Of a stretch of DNA of 64,000 bases, positions 1-9,800 are shown piece by piece. The notes under the pieces were generated by a model. That model saw nothing but the letters and a program-made list of their open reading frames with translations. It searched no databases and was not told the origin of the DNA. How positions within the stretch are numbered: the first letter of the stretch is position 1; the number at the start of each line of letters is the position of its first letter. Source of the stretch: Pelodera strongyloides. Lineage: Eukaryota > Nematoda > Chromadorea > Rhabditida > Rhabditidae. Position numbers and translations under genes: made by a program. The DNA lies in the NCBI GenBank assembly GCA_036852015.1, contig JAANDG010000621.1, positions 20,053-84,052 on the forward strand, given 5' to 3'.

Positions 1-2289
1 TTGAGCACCAGGTCTGTGAGCTTGTGGATGTCGAGGCTGTCGAAGGCCTTCGACATGTCAATGGCCATGAGAACGGTGCGACTGGCTGGTTTCTTTTGGT
101 TGAAACCTTCTGCGATGTCCTCGGAAAGAGTGTGAAGCGCAGTCGTGGTTGATCTACCGGAGGTGAAACCGTGTTGGTGAGCCGCAGGTTGCATGTGTGG
201 TCTTATGACTTCCAGGAGGAGACGTTCCATTATTTTGGCAATGGGTGATAGCAGTGAGATTGGACGATATCCCGAGCCGTTCGTTGCTTCTTTGCCTGGC
301 TTCAGAAGGTGGGAGTATGATGGATGATTTCCATATCATCGGTATCCTGCAGCTTCTGAGGGAGTCGTTGATAATGTGGGTGACTGCTGCTAAGCCTCGT
401 TTGCCCAGATGATGGAGCATGACGGGTGCGAGTCCGTCAGGGCCGATGGCACGCGATTTCTTGGATCTCCTGATGGCCGTTCCGACTTCTGTTGTTGTGA
501 AGTCTTCGAAGTCTTGAGTGGACAGTTCTTGAGTGTGTCTGCGTATTTTCCTGTTGCCCTTGTCCGTGGAGTATTCAACGGGTCGGGTGAAACCTTTGTT
601 GAAGCAGTTGGCGATGTTGTTGGACTCGGTGACCATTTTGTTGCCAAATTCGACCGCGCAGTTTGGTGGAGGTCTGCCCTTGTCGTTAAGCATTTTGATG
701 GTCTTCCAAAGCTTGTTGGCGTCCCGTTTTGGGTCAAACTCCTCCATGAACTGTCTCCATGTGTCCCGTTTGTTTTTGTCGGTTGCCCTTCGGATCTTGA
801 TGTTGAGCGAGGCGATGTCCGGAGAGGAGGGGTCGTCTTCTCTGAGAGCGTCGCGTTGGGCCATCCAGTCGAGAATCTCCGGTGAGAGCGCCGATACCCT
901 TTTGTGTACTCGACCGCGAGGTATAGAGCTGGCGGCTGCAGATTGCAGGATCTTCCGTAGGAAGGGCTCAGCTTGTGGGGCGGGTAAGCTAGGGATAGGG
1001 TAGGCCTCGAGTTTTTCTTCCACCAGTCTCTTGAAGCGAATCCAGTCAGCCTTGCCAAAGTTAGCGAAGGTCTGGTTGCGGTGTGTTCGGATGTACTTGG
1101 AGCCGACGAGCTCGGTGATGATGGGGAGGTGGTCGGAGCTGCCCGAGGTGATGGTCTTCCAGTTGACTTGAGGGAGGAGTTCAAGAGCGCAGATGGTGAT
1201 GTCCGGAGAGGTTGGGCGACCGTTGGAGGGAATGCGTGTTGGGCAGTCTCGATTCATAGCTGCGAAGTCGTGTGCATCGATGGCGTCTGCAATGACGGTA
1301 CCGCGGGTGTCTGAGTTGCTGGAGTACCAGGAAGCGTCGTGGGCATTGAAGTCTCCCAGCACTGTTGAGTTATCGCTGTTGCGGAGGAAGTGAGAGATGT
1401 CAGCCTCGTATCCCGGGGCGCATGAGCTTGCTGGTGGGATGTAGATATTTGAGATGGTCAGGGGTTGTCCTTTAGCATCCGTAACGCGAATTGTGAGAGA
1501 CTCCAGATGCGCGTCAGCAGGTGAGGGGATGACGGAGTAGTTCAACTCATGGCTGATTCCTGTTAGAAGGCCTCCACCAGGGTTGGGTCCGTTGCGATCC
1601 TTGCGTATCAGAGCGTAAGCTGGTAAGACCGGCGACTTCGATCTTGCAGATAGTTTGGTTTCCTGTAGAACGACGATGTCGATTTTCCTTCGAGTGAGGA
1701 TGTCGAGGATCTCCGTCGTTTTGCCGGCGATACCATTGCAGTTGTATTGCAGGATTCTGATGTCCGAAGGGCCGATGTTAGAGGAGTTGCAAGAGACGTT
1801 TGCTCCCTTTGACCGCGAGGTCTTAGGGGCTGTGACAGGTGTCGGTAGAGCGGGTGTGATGACTGATATCGTTGGGGCCGGCGGTGTGCGAGTGGGGTGA
1901 GCGCAGGATGGACAGGCGAAGGTTGCCTGGGTGTATTGTGACACTGACTGCAACCCGCTGCAGATGCTTTTGGTGTGAACCCAGTTTCGACATGTAGAGC
2001 ATTGCACGCAGTTGGTGTTAGCTTTGCGTTTGCATGTGGTGCATAGCCATGTTGTTGTGGTTGGGCCTGGGTTTCCTTCGACGTCTCCGGCTTGAAGAAG
2101 TAGTAATCGGGACAGACCAGCCGAATCGGGCTGTCCCTTAGTAGAAAAAAGTGATGTTGAGGATAAGTGAGGGAAGGTGAGGGTGAGAGTGATCTCGCGA
2201 GTGATCTTCCGAACTGGTGTCCGGAGAAGGTGGGTAGATGTCCTTTGCAGTCCTTGGACTGTCGTGCTGCACCGCGTGAAGGCGGACAT
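1..2289 (-). pseudogene. LINE polyprotein: 2A, PHD-like finger, APE endonuclease, partial RT; frameshifted
   Basis: An upstream in-frame ATG at 2370 exists, but homology to the other copy starts at the ATG ending at 2289, which I take as the real start. Numbered from the 2370 ATG: the 2A motif DVEGNPGP is residues 96-103. A C4HC3 PHD-like finger covers about 110-156 (C110, C113, C124, C127, H132, C137, C153, C156). The endonuclease spans about 204-420, with QYNCNG at 208, the catalytic glutamate in QETKL at 236, GDFNAH at 339 and SDHLPI at 412. The RT begins near 640 (AIGPDG, then IPMIWKSSII). At about 305-320 the frame changes by one base: motif KPGK and YRPISLLS lie in a different frame. 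This copy is therefore probably dead for RT, although its endonuclease looks intact. The product would nick target DNA and reverse transcribe its own RNA. Confidence 0.88.
2062..2085 (-). other. 2A ribosome-skipping motif, copy A (DVEGNPGP)
   Basis: Eight codons read DVEGNPGP and fit the 2A consensus DxExNPGP. The preceding residues are hydrophobic (LLLLQAG), as in active 2As. In known 2As the ribosome fails to join the last Gly and Pro, so the first 75 residues (counted from the ATG at 2289) would be released from the finger-endonuclease-RT protein. Some element 2As with N-terminal positions also act as signal sequences; whether this one does is unknown. Confidence 0.85.
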
Positions 2290-2296
2290 CGTCGTA

Positions 2297-5200
2297 GCAC
2301 ATATGTGTAGCGTCGTAACAATCTCTAGCGTTTTTTGGCGGTTTATTTGTTTGTTGTAGCTGTAGCTCACTGTAGCTGGTGGGATTTTATACTAGTCCTT
2401 GGCAAAGAACTAGTAGGTTTATGGTTTATCTACACGTCGGGGATGTTCGTTGTTCCTGTTTAACATTTTATTTTCAGGATTCCTTCTCCTTTCGTTAAAC
2501 TAGCATCGGTGGATCGTTGGTTAAAGGGCGTCGAGCTATAAAGGACGTTGTTTATTGTAATGGTAGGTGTGGCCTGTCCAGTCTACTATTTGCGGTTTTT
2601 GTCATTTGGTACTTCTTGTTCTCTATTAGTTGAAGCATGAAACTTTTAATTGAATTTACCTTCAAGTATTGAAACAACTATTATTCGATGACATGTGGTG
2701 GAGTGGTGGTCGTGGTCTGTTAGCTTACTGTAGTTATAATGGATAATGGTTAGTGACATGCATGTTCAGTGATATGTTTCACCCAATTGGGTACATCTTT
2801 CTGGGTTTCGTAGACAAAAGGTCATGTCCACCCGGTTTAAGTAGTTGGGAGGGAGGTTACCTTAGACCTTAATTATGTTTTACTTTAGTGATTCGGTACT
2901 CGTACACTCTTGAGAGTCTCCGTTTGTCTGTTTTGGGTCATAGCCGCCGTATGGAAATGAGGGAGTGGTCTCTGAATAAGTCCTGTCCTGGTAAGGTTTT
3001 TATCACTTTTTTTTGTGTTTTTCGTTTCTCTTTTTGACTTGTTGATTTCATCTGGAAATCTGGACTTGTACTTGTGCATGCATGCGGACTATTACTCTTC
3101 TGCTTTGATGGTAGTTAGTCTTAACTTGTATGTGCATGACGTTGTCGTTGTCTGTTTCTGTGACGAATTAACATATTTTACAGAAACCTACGCATGTTAC
3201 GCATGAAACCTGAAGACGTCCTTGTTTACGCATGATCATATGTTTTGCTTTGAAGATTATTGAAGAAGAATGTAATTGATATTTGATAAAATGTTAACAG
3301 ATCGACTGAATAAATGATTTGTTTTCATCGTTTTCTGGACTCGTTCCTTGTTTTTACAGTAATAGTTGGGTTGTTAGTGGGATAAAGCCAGGGACACCGC
3401 ATGTTATGAACTGTTTTAAAGATGTTGGGACGTGAGACTATATATCATTAATGTGGCTTTACACCCTTAACTTATAGGCCATAGTCATACGGTACTGGAT
3501 AAATGTCATTGTTTATGGTTTAATTTTGAACATACGTATTACTGGTGATTGGTTACGTGTCGTTGAATAGCAGTACAGCAGTATGGTACTGTGATTGGCT
3601 GGATCATTGTGTACATTTATATCGAAAAGCTAGGACATCTCTGTGAGGTAGGACTGACATTTGGTGACGGTAATTTGGGTGAAACATATCACTGAACAGC
3701 GTCTATCTTTTGAAATTGTGATGGGGTATTGATTTATCAATGTTATTAAGTTCGTTTTCGACCATGATGTTTGTACCAAAATAGGCATTGCGTGTGTAGT
3801 GGGCAGTGGTGCATAATGGTGTCGGTATACTGTACGTTATGGTGTGGGTTATTCGTTTTTAGAATTACATGTACTCTTTACTGTCATTCATAGTCGTAGA
3901 ATCATTATTTGGTATCCTGAAGCTAAAGTTAGTGTTGTCTGATTTGCATAGCGCCCTTGTAGGATGGCTGAAACGTATCCTGACGCTTGCTGCATCAGTC
4001 TGTCTCGCCTTGCGGAAACGTGACTCGCCGCTCTCGAAATTAGCATATGAAAGAATTTGCATTTATTTTTGATATGCAAATTCATTTTGCATTGTCTACG
4101 TAAGTGGGAGGTGGTGTCTTCTTGTTCTTATTTTGTTTATTGATTGTTGTGTACTTTATTAACGCCGCTTTACGAATCTTTCGTATAGTTCTTAGCTGCA
4201 TGGTTACTGTAATGCGCTTGATTATAACGGTAGGTAGCTCCTCCTTCTCCATAACCTTTAATTTTGTCTATCTTTCGCATTCATTAAGTAACCAGATTTC
4301 TTTGTATACTATTCTATTAGGCTTCACTTTTTTACTGAAGCCTTGTGAAGCTTTCCTTGGCGGACCAAGCACTCATGTAGTCATTCCTAACGCTTTTAAC
4401 GCGCATAATCCTTGAAGACCTACCTACTTACCTTTCAAAACTTAGCTTGCATTCAGTTTCCCTTGTTTTGCCCACTCGCGCCATTTGATGATCATTTGTT
4501 CAAGTTCAAGCTCTACGTCAAATCCCCATCTGGATTTTGCGATGCTTCACCGTAGTAGTTGTTGCGTTGACTTTGAAGTTGGCCTATTCTGGCCCTATTT
4601 TTCTTACACTAGCGTCGTTATCATTGTTCACCAAATAAATGTATTGTATTAAAATCCATTTCGGTAAGAACGAGCTTAAAGGCCTTTCCTTCTAACGCTG
4701 CGCGAGCACTTTTATGGCTATGATGTACCTTGTAGGTTAGTAATGCAAATGTTCTCCCACTCTCTTTGTGTAATATCATGTTATATTGGTATACTGTACC
4801 TGTAGGATCACTTTTCTTTATCACGGTTACATATGAGTACTGGTCTGCGTGCGTATTATGTTCTACAAACTTTTGATATGTTATTATTGTCGTTGTAGGT
4901 ATTTAATTCCTTTTTCCTTGCTTTTACTTTACTCGTTAGCTCTTCACTCTATCTTCCGCCTTTGTAAATGGTGACCTCTCACGTGGGTGTGTAATGTACG
5001 CTCTTTCCTCACGTCTTTGGCTCTTCGCTATTGTAGTTGGAGTTGGCACGCCATGCGTGCGCAGTTAGTGCGCGGCGACTGCGTCTTAGCAGCGTCTTGT
5101 GCATCTGAATCGCTGAATGAGTGCGCGTCCCTGACGCAGCTTGCCTATGCTCTTTTGTTTTGCATGTTATGCCATTTATATTCAGCTTTTCCTTGTGTAT

Positions 5201-5346
5201 TGTTCCTTACTACCGAAATTTTACTATTGGTGTACCGTAGTTGCATCCTGTCTCTAGTATTCGTTTCCTTCAGTATCCCGCTTGACGTTTCATTTTGCAT
5301 TCAGCACCAGCATTTCTGTTTTGCATACCGTATTTTCCTCTCTGAT
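2297..5346. other. Intergenic DNA, no gene recognised
   Basis: AT-leaning sequence without a long open frame or any recognised family. The small open stretches here have no splice-site support and no composition unlike their surroundings. A 77-bp GT/CT-rich stretch near 3000-3150 and the CpG-containing part near 5000-5150 are unremarkable. Confidence 0.5.
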
Positions 5347-5646
5347 GGGGTTCCATGTTTGCGATTCGCACTTGCGAAAATGACAAACCGCTGTCCATGT
5401 TCAAGTCATTTTACATGCATGTCAACTGCCTACCGTAACCCATGCGAATCGCACGTTTGACATGGTCCTCCAGCGAAAGTGCCCCAGATCCGTGCTATTT
5501 GGAACAGAACCGCATCAGACCCGTGCTATTTGAAATAGATCCGTACTAGATTCAAAATCGCTGCGGGACCTTGTCATTTACATTGACTCGAACATGGACA
5601 GCGGTTTGTCATTTTCGCAGGTGCGAATCGCATACATGGAAACCCC
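5347..5646. mobile_element. 300-bp MITE with ~62-bp terminal inverted repeats
   Basis: The left end begins GGGGTTCCATG and the right end is its reverse complement (CATGGAAACCCC). About 62 bases match with only a few differences, including the shared core GCGATTCGCAC and GACAAACCGCTGTCCATG. A third, partial inverted copy of the terminal motif (GCGAATCGCACG) sits inside at about 5439-5466, and short repeats of a CCGTGCTATTTG type fill 5490-5550. No coding capacity. The target-site duplication is not clear: ATGGGG and CCCCAT extend the inverted repeat by two bases. Confidence 0.75.
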
Positions 5647-5937
5647 ATAACTTGGATCTTAAACGCATAGTTACTCTGTTTGTTAGAGTTGTCGTTCGTC
5701 GTTATCGTTTTTCTAGGTCTTTTTCATTGAGCTGGTCTGATCAGAATATTGATCCACTTCAATGAATTATTGTGGAAGCTAATCGTAACTATCATTTCCG
5801 TGCACTGTCAAACCATTGTGCCACCAGTCACTGTAGTGTATACACATACACTCTAATGTAACAATTTGCATGTTCCACTTCCCACCATATTGGTGCGCGT
5901 TTACGTTTTGCACATCTAACCATTACCATGCTGACAA

Positions 5938-6150
5938 CTTAGCCCTCATGGCTCCTAGGCAACAATCTGGTCTATTGTGAAAAAACTTGGCGTGGAGCAG
6001 ATTCGAACCCGCGTCACTTGCATGGCTAGCAAGCACTCACCGGTTGAGCTACACGCACACTTTTTCACGCAACCAATACTGATTGTCCCTAGCTCCGGGT
6101 TACACACAGAGGGGCCGGTTGCCTCATGCGGCGCATCTACCCGACTTACT
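5938..6150 (-). mobile_element. tRNA-derived SINE-like element, copy 1
   Basis: On the minus strand this contains a tRNA-like head with an intact Pol III A box (TAGCTCAACCGG, complement at 6040-6051) and B box (GGTTCGAATCT, complement at 5999-6009). There is a perfect 5-bp anticodon stem CTTGC/GCAAG. The anticodon loop reads TAGCCAT, so the usual U33 is missing, and the T stem is mismatched. It is therefore a SINE head or tRNA pseudogene rather than a working tRNA. About 130 bp of unrelated tail and lead sequence belong to the repeat because they recur in copy 2. Confidence 0.65.
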
Positions 6151-6236
6151 ACCCTCTCCCCAAGAGTGCCTGGTCCCACAGGCATAATCCACTGTGTACC
6201 ATTCCCAACAACTCTTGGGACCCGGTTCGGCCCCCA

Positions 6237-6449
6237 CTTAGCCCTCATGGCTCCTAGGCAACAATCTGGTCAATTGTGAAAAAACTTGGCGTGGAGCAGA
6301 TTCGAACCCGCGTCACTTGCATGGCTAGCAAGCACTCACCGGTTGAGCTACACGCACACTTTTTCACGCAACCAATACTGATTGTCCCTAGCTCCGGGTT
6401 ACACACAGAGGGGCGGGTTGCCTCATGCGGCGCATCTACCCGACTTACT
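6237..6449 (-). mobile_element. tRNA-derived SINE-like element, copy 2
   Basis: This 213-bp segment is almost identical to 5938-6150, shifted by 299 bp. Differences seen include GTCTATTG/GTCAATTG and GGGGCCGG/GGGGCGGG. The A box complement is at 6339-6350 and the B box complement at 6298-6308. An 86-bp spacer between the copies is single. The near identity points to a recent local duplication. Confidence 0.65.
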
Positions 6450-6598
6450 GACATCCTATTTGCTTACGCGTGTAAGGGGCTATGAGGTATTGTTACCCGC
6501 TAATTCATTTGCTAAATGTTCTACACTGTTTGCCGTGCCGTTCAACCCTGTGTCGCTTTGTGTCCAAGTTGCATTTGTTTATTGTGCCTCTTTGAGAG

Positions 6599-6889
6599 AT
6601 GTTGCCTGCACCAGCTCTGCGCCGAAGCCCCCGGATTGCTGCTCTCAATGCCGCCGGAGTAGCGCCGCCAGCACCCGCGCCTCCCATCGCGCCGCCAGCA
6701 CCCGCGCCTCCCATCGCGCCGCCAGCACCCGCGCCTCCCATCGCGCCCCCTCCCGCACCCGCGTTGCCAGCCATTCCCGCGCCGCCTGTGGTTGCCGCAC
6801 CCAACCCGGCGGCTGTGGCGAATGCGCTTGCGCTTGCCCAACCGGTCGACCACGTGTCGGAGGCTGCGTGCGCTAACGAGTACGCCCAT
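6599..6889 (+). CDS. Exon 1: start codon, SPRIAAL motif and Ala/Pro repeats
   Basis: The ATG at 6599 is the first in a frame that stays open to a strong donor (CAT|gtaagt at 6890). The 97 codons begin with LPAPALRRSPRIAAL, a basic patch followed by an Ala/Pro domain. A 27-bp unit encoding APPAPAPPI is repeated exactly three times at 6662-6742. No promoter motif is obvious upstream; two SINE copies end only 150 bp before the ATG. Confidence 0.75.
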
Positions 6890-9800
6890 GTAAGTAACAA
6901 CAGTACCTTTTTTACTATTTTGACAGGTTGCAGAGTACGGTAGCTCAGGCAGCTGTGATTACCCTAGGGGAATGAAGTCATTAAGAAACAACATAGGTTA
7001 TGTTGTTTTCTTTTGTTGCCCAGTTTATCAACGCGGGCTTAATGTAGTGTTTAGTTGGTACAAGGTGCACAGTATTAGTTGGAACAAAGTGCGATGTATC
7101 ATTGGTACGAAGTGCAGGCTGTGATTCATTTAGTTGTGTTTTAGTGTGATTTAATTTTCTCTGTTTTAGCTGGTACTCAAGCGCGACAACGTCGAGAGGA
7201 CGCTCATGTGCGATCGTGCTCTGATTGGGCTGTGGATGAATAAGGGAAGACTGCAGATGCGTCGCATATTTGATCCAGCCGCCACTCCCCAGACCATCGT
7301 AAGTGATATTCACTATTCATTTACTTACTTACTTTACTTATTTTGTTTTGCACGACATTGTACACATGTATTGCGTACGAATTCTGAGAGCAAAATTGTT
7401 GGTGAGACCGTTTCACACAGTGTGCGCATTTGCAGTGTCATGTGTTGTGTGTGAATTTAGTTTGTTCTATCCGTGCGTACAACGTTTACCTGTATGTACT
7501 TTGGATAAAAACGTACTTCAAGGGCTCTTCAAAGCGTACTGTTTGTTTCGTAGAGATCTTGATCATTAGGCGAGTTTGTCCATGCATAGTGATCGCTTTC
7601 CTACCTTTGTCGCTACTTTTTTATGATTTATGCTTCTACTGTGCATGTTTGCCTCAATTGTACTCAACTATTTATTGATCTGTTTTAGATGACGGCCGCC
7701 AAAGCTCTGCGGGTAACTTTGGAGTGCGCCACCCAGTATGGAAATGCGGTGGACGCATTTCCGAATACCAACCTGATGTCAATTGGAATTGCCAAGCGGG
7801 CGCTCAATCGAGTAAGTATGCTTTGCGTTTAATCTTGTATTTAATAGTTATGAAACAGCGACAGAGTATTTCTGGAACTGAGTCAAACATGCTGTTTATG
7901 AATTTAAATAATCAATCAACAGTTGTTTGTATTTATGTTGTTGCTTAAGAGCTTAAATGCATAAATTGCTTACGCGTAACGACGAGTGTAATGCTTACTT
8001 ACACTGTGTTGCGGTCATTGTATTCCATTTACAAAATCTTTTTTTTTAGTTGTGCGTTAGTGCCACTCCGGTGTCTGTCAACTCGGCCCAGCGAGCACTT
8101 TTGCTGGCCCATTTGGAGCGCGATCTCTGGCCCGCCCTGATCCGTAAGGCACGCGAGATAGACAATGGAAATGTGGCATTGGTAAGGAATTTTCTATTGT
8201 ACACTTTGTTTGTTTTCTATGCAACGCTCCATGGGAAGATCCAGAAACGTCAATAGCACATTTGCCTTTGTTGTATCATTTTAAAAGCTAGGTTAAAAGC
8301 TACATATTAACATTGCACCCGATTTGCAGACAAAAAGCATAATGTTTTGTTTTAGTACCAGGAATGTCTGCTGGATGCCAATGCACCGCCTGTGCAATTT
8401 TTCCTTGGCCCGCTTCCAATCCGAGGAAACAGAGGTAGAACTGGATAGATTTTTGTGTTATGTTGTATACTGTATATCGATATCGGCTATACGGCTATAC
8501 GGTATGCTTTGTACAAGCTACTATGACTGTGCTCTCTGAACACTACGTCACGGTGGTCCTACAGTAATACATGAGGAACCGCTGACTAGTGCTTAGTTTT
8601 TTTAGGCTAGATCTTTGAAGGAGAGTATGGGTATGGGAGTGTATGGATGATTGTTAATTGTCACTTTCAGCTCGACCACTGCCTCCCGCACTGCCCCAGG
8701 TCCAGGTCCAGCCTCCCGTCCAGAACGCACTGCCCGGTATTTTTCAACATAGTTTTTCGTGGACACTAAGAAGACGTTGTTTTTATATATTGCCAGCTTA
8801 CTGTACTACTTACGTTTACTTGCTAGCGCACCACAGGCTATAAATCTATGCGTAAAATTACGCATCAACCATCTCCGGATTGGCTTTGACCATCTCCGGA
8901 GGCAAATGCAAATATATAGATTTGGGTGAAACGTATCAGTGGTAATTTACGGTTCGACTCTCAACTAAGCGACCATCTCCGAAATTACGCATGGAAATTA
9001 TAGCCTGGCGCACCACGTATTGCAGTACTTATTGTGCGAAATCATTCACGTAGTGCCTAGTTTTTGTGTTAACGAAAATGTTAAAGTACTGTATAGGGAT
9101 TACTGTAGTGTCGAAATTGTCGATTGTCGATTTCAGGTGCTATTCCTGTCGTTGCGGTTGCGGTCGCTCCCCTCGCCCCTCTTCCACAAGGACCAGCTCC
9201 AGTTGCCGCTCCGAGGCCTGCTCCCATTCCCGTCCCTGCACCCGCCCATATCGCCGCTCCCGGACCCGCTTCTATCGCCGCTCCCGGACCCGCTCTTATC
9301 GCCGCTCCCGGACCCGCTCCTATCGCCGCTCCCGGACCCGCTCCTATCGCCGCTCCCGGACCCGTCCAGCCACTTGCCCAGCCGCCGAACCTCCCACAGC
9401 CGCCGCAGAACCTCCCACAGCCGCCGAACCTCCCACAGCCACCGCTACCGCCTCCACAAGGTATTTTTTTTTAAACATTTTTGTTTTGCATAATAAAAGA
9501 CGCACTATAGTAGAAGCACAGTCTCAAACCCGTGGGGTGGGAGCAAATCCTTTACCATTGAAGGGTCGTAAGGCCATTTCTTATGTTGTTTGACACTTGT
9601 TTCCGAATGATATATTGGCTGGCTTTATCTCGGCATGCTCAATATCTGTGCCTAAGTAGTGTCATGTGAGTAGTTTGGTAATACTTGGCCAGTAAGATTT
9701 GAATCATTGTGTTCTTTTGCATAATTCTACGTAAGCGGCGATCGTCGATGTAGGTATTTGATGGGCATTGGGTGATAATAATAATAGTAATTTATTACAC

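Larger units (their letters stand above)
1..2296 (-). mobile_element. APE-type non-LTR retrotransposon (LINE) with 2A motif, copy A, cut by window edge
   Basis: The minus strand carries the 5' part of a non-LTR retrotransposon. Homology with the second copy at 63020-64000 begins at about 2292-2296, just upstream of the ATG at 2289, and the flanking DNA beyond that point is unrelated in the two copies. The encoded order is 2A motif, PHD-like zinc finger, endonuclease/exonuclease/phosphatase domain, then reverse transcriptase. The element runs off the left edge within the RT, where the palm motif A (AIDMSKAFDSL) is still readable at about positions 20-70. The 3' end is not in the window. This layout is known for CR1/L2-like elements of deuterostomes and molluscs; I cannot assign the clade. 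Confidence 0.9.

Noticed and set aside
1..2370. Picornavirus-like origin because of the 2A motif
   Set aside because: The same frame continues into a PHD-like finger, an APE endonuclease and a LINE-type RT, so it is a retrotransposon. 2A motifs are known in such elements.
4987..5460. 157-codon open frame as a gene
   Set aside because: Cys/Leu-rich, unrelated to anything recognised, and it runs into the left arm of the MITE at 5347.
5990..6360. Functional tRNA genes on the minus strand
   Set aside because: A and B boxes and the anticodon stem are good, but the anticodon loop lacks U33, the T stem is mismatched and the acceptor stem pairs over only five bases. A SINE head or tRNA pseudogene fits better.
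6382..6943. Other open frames over exon 1 on both strands (164, 131 and 115 codons)
   Set aside because: They are shadows of the GC-rich repeat in exon 1. Only the frame from 6599 joins exon 2 and the rest of the gene through strong splice sites.
9020..9593. Two Arg/Ser- or Leu/Pro-rich open frames over exon 7
   Set aside because: The 24-bp repeat keeps all three frames open. Only the frame at 9124-9460 fits the phase-1 junctions on both sides.
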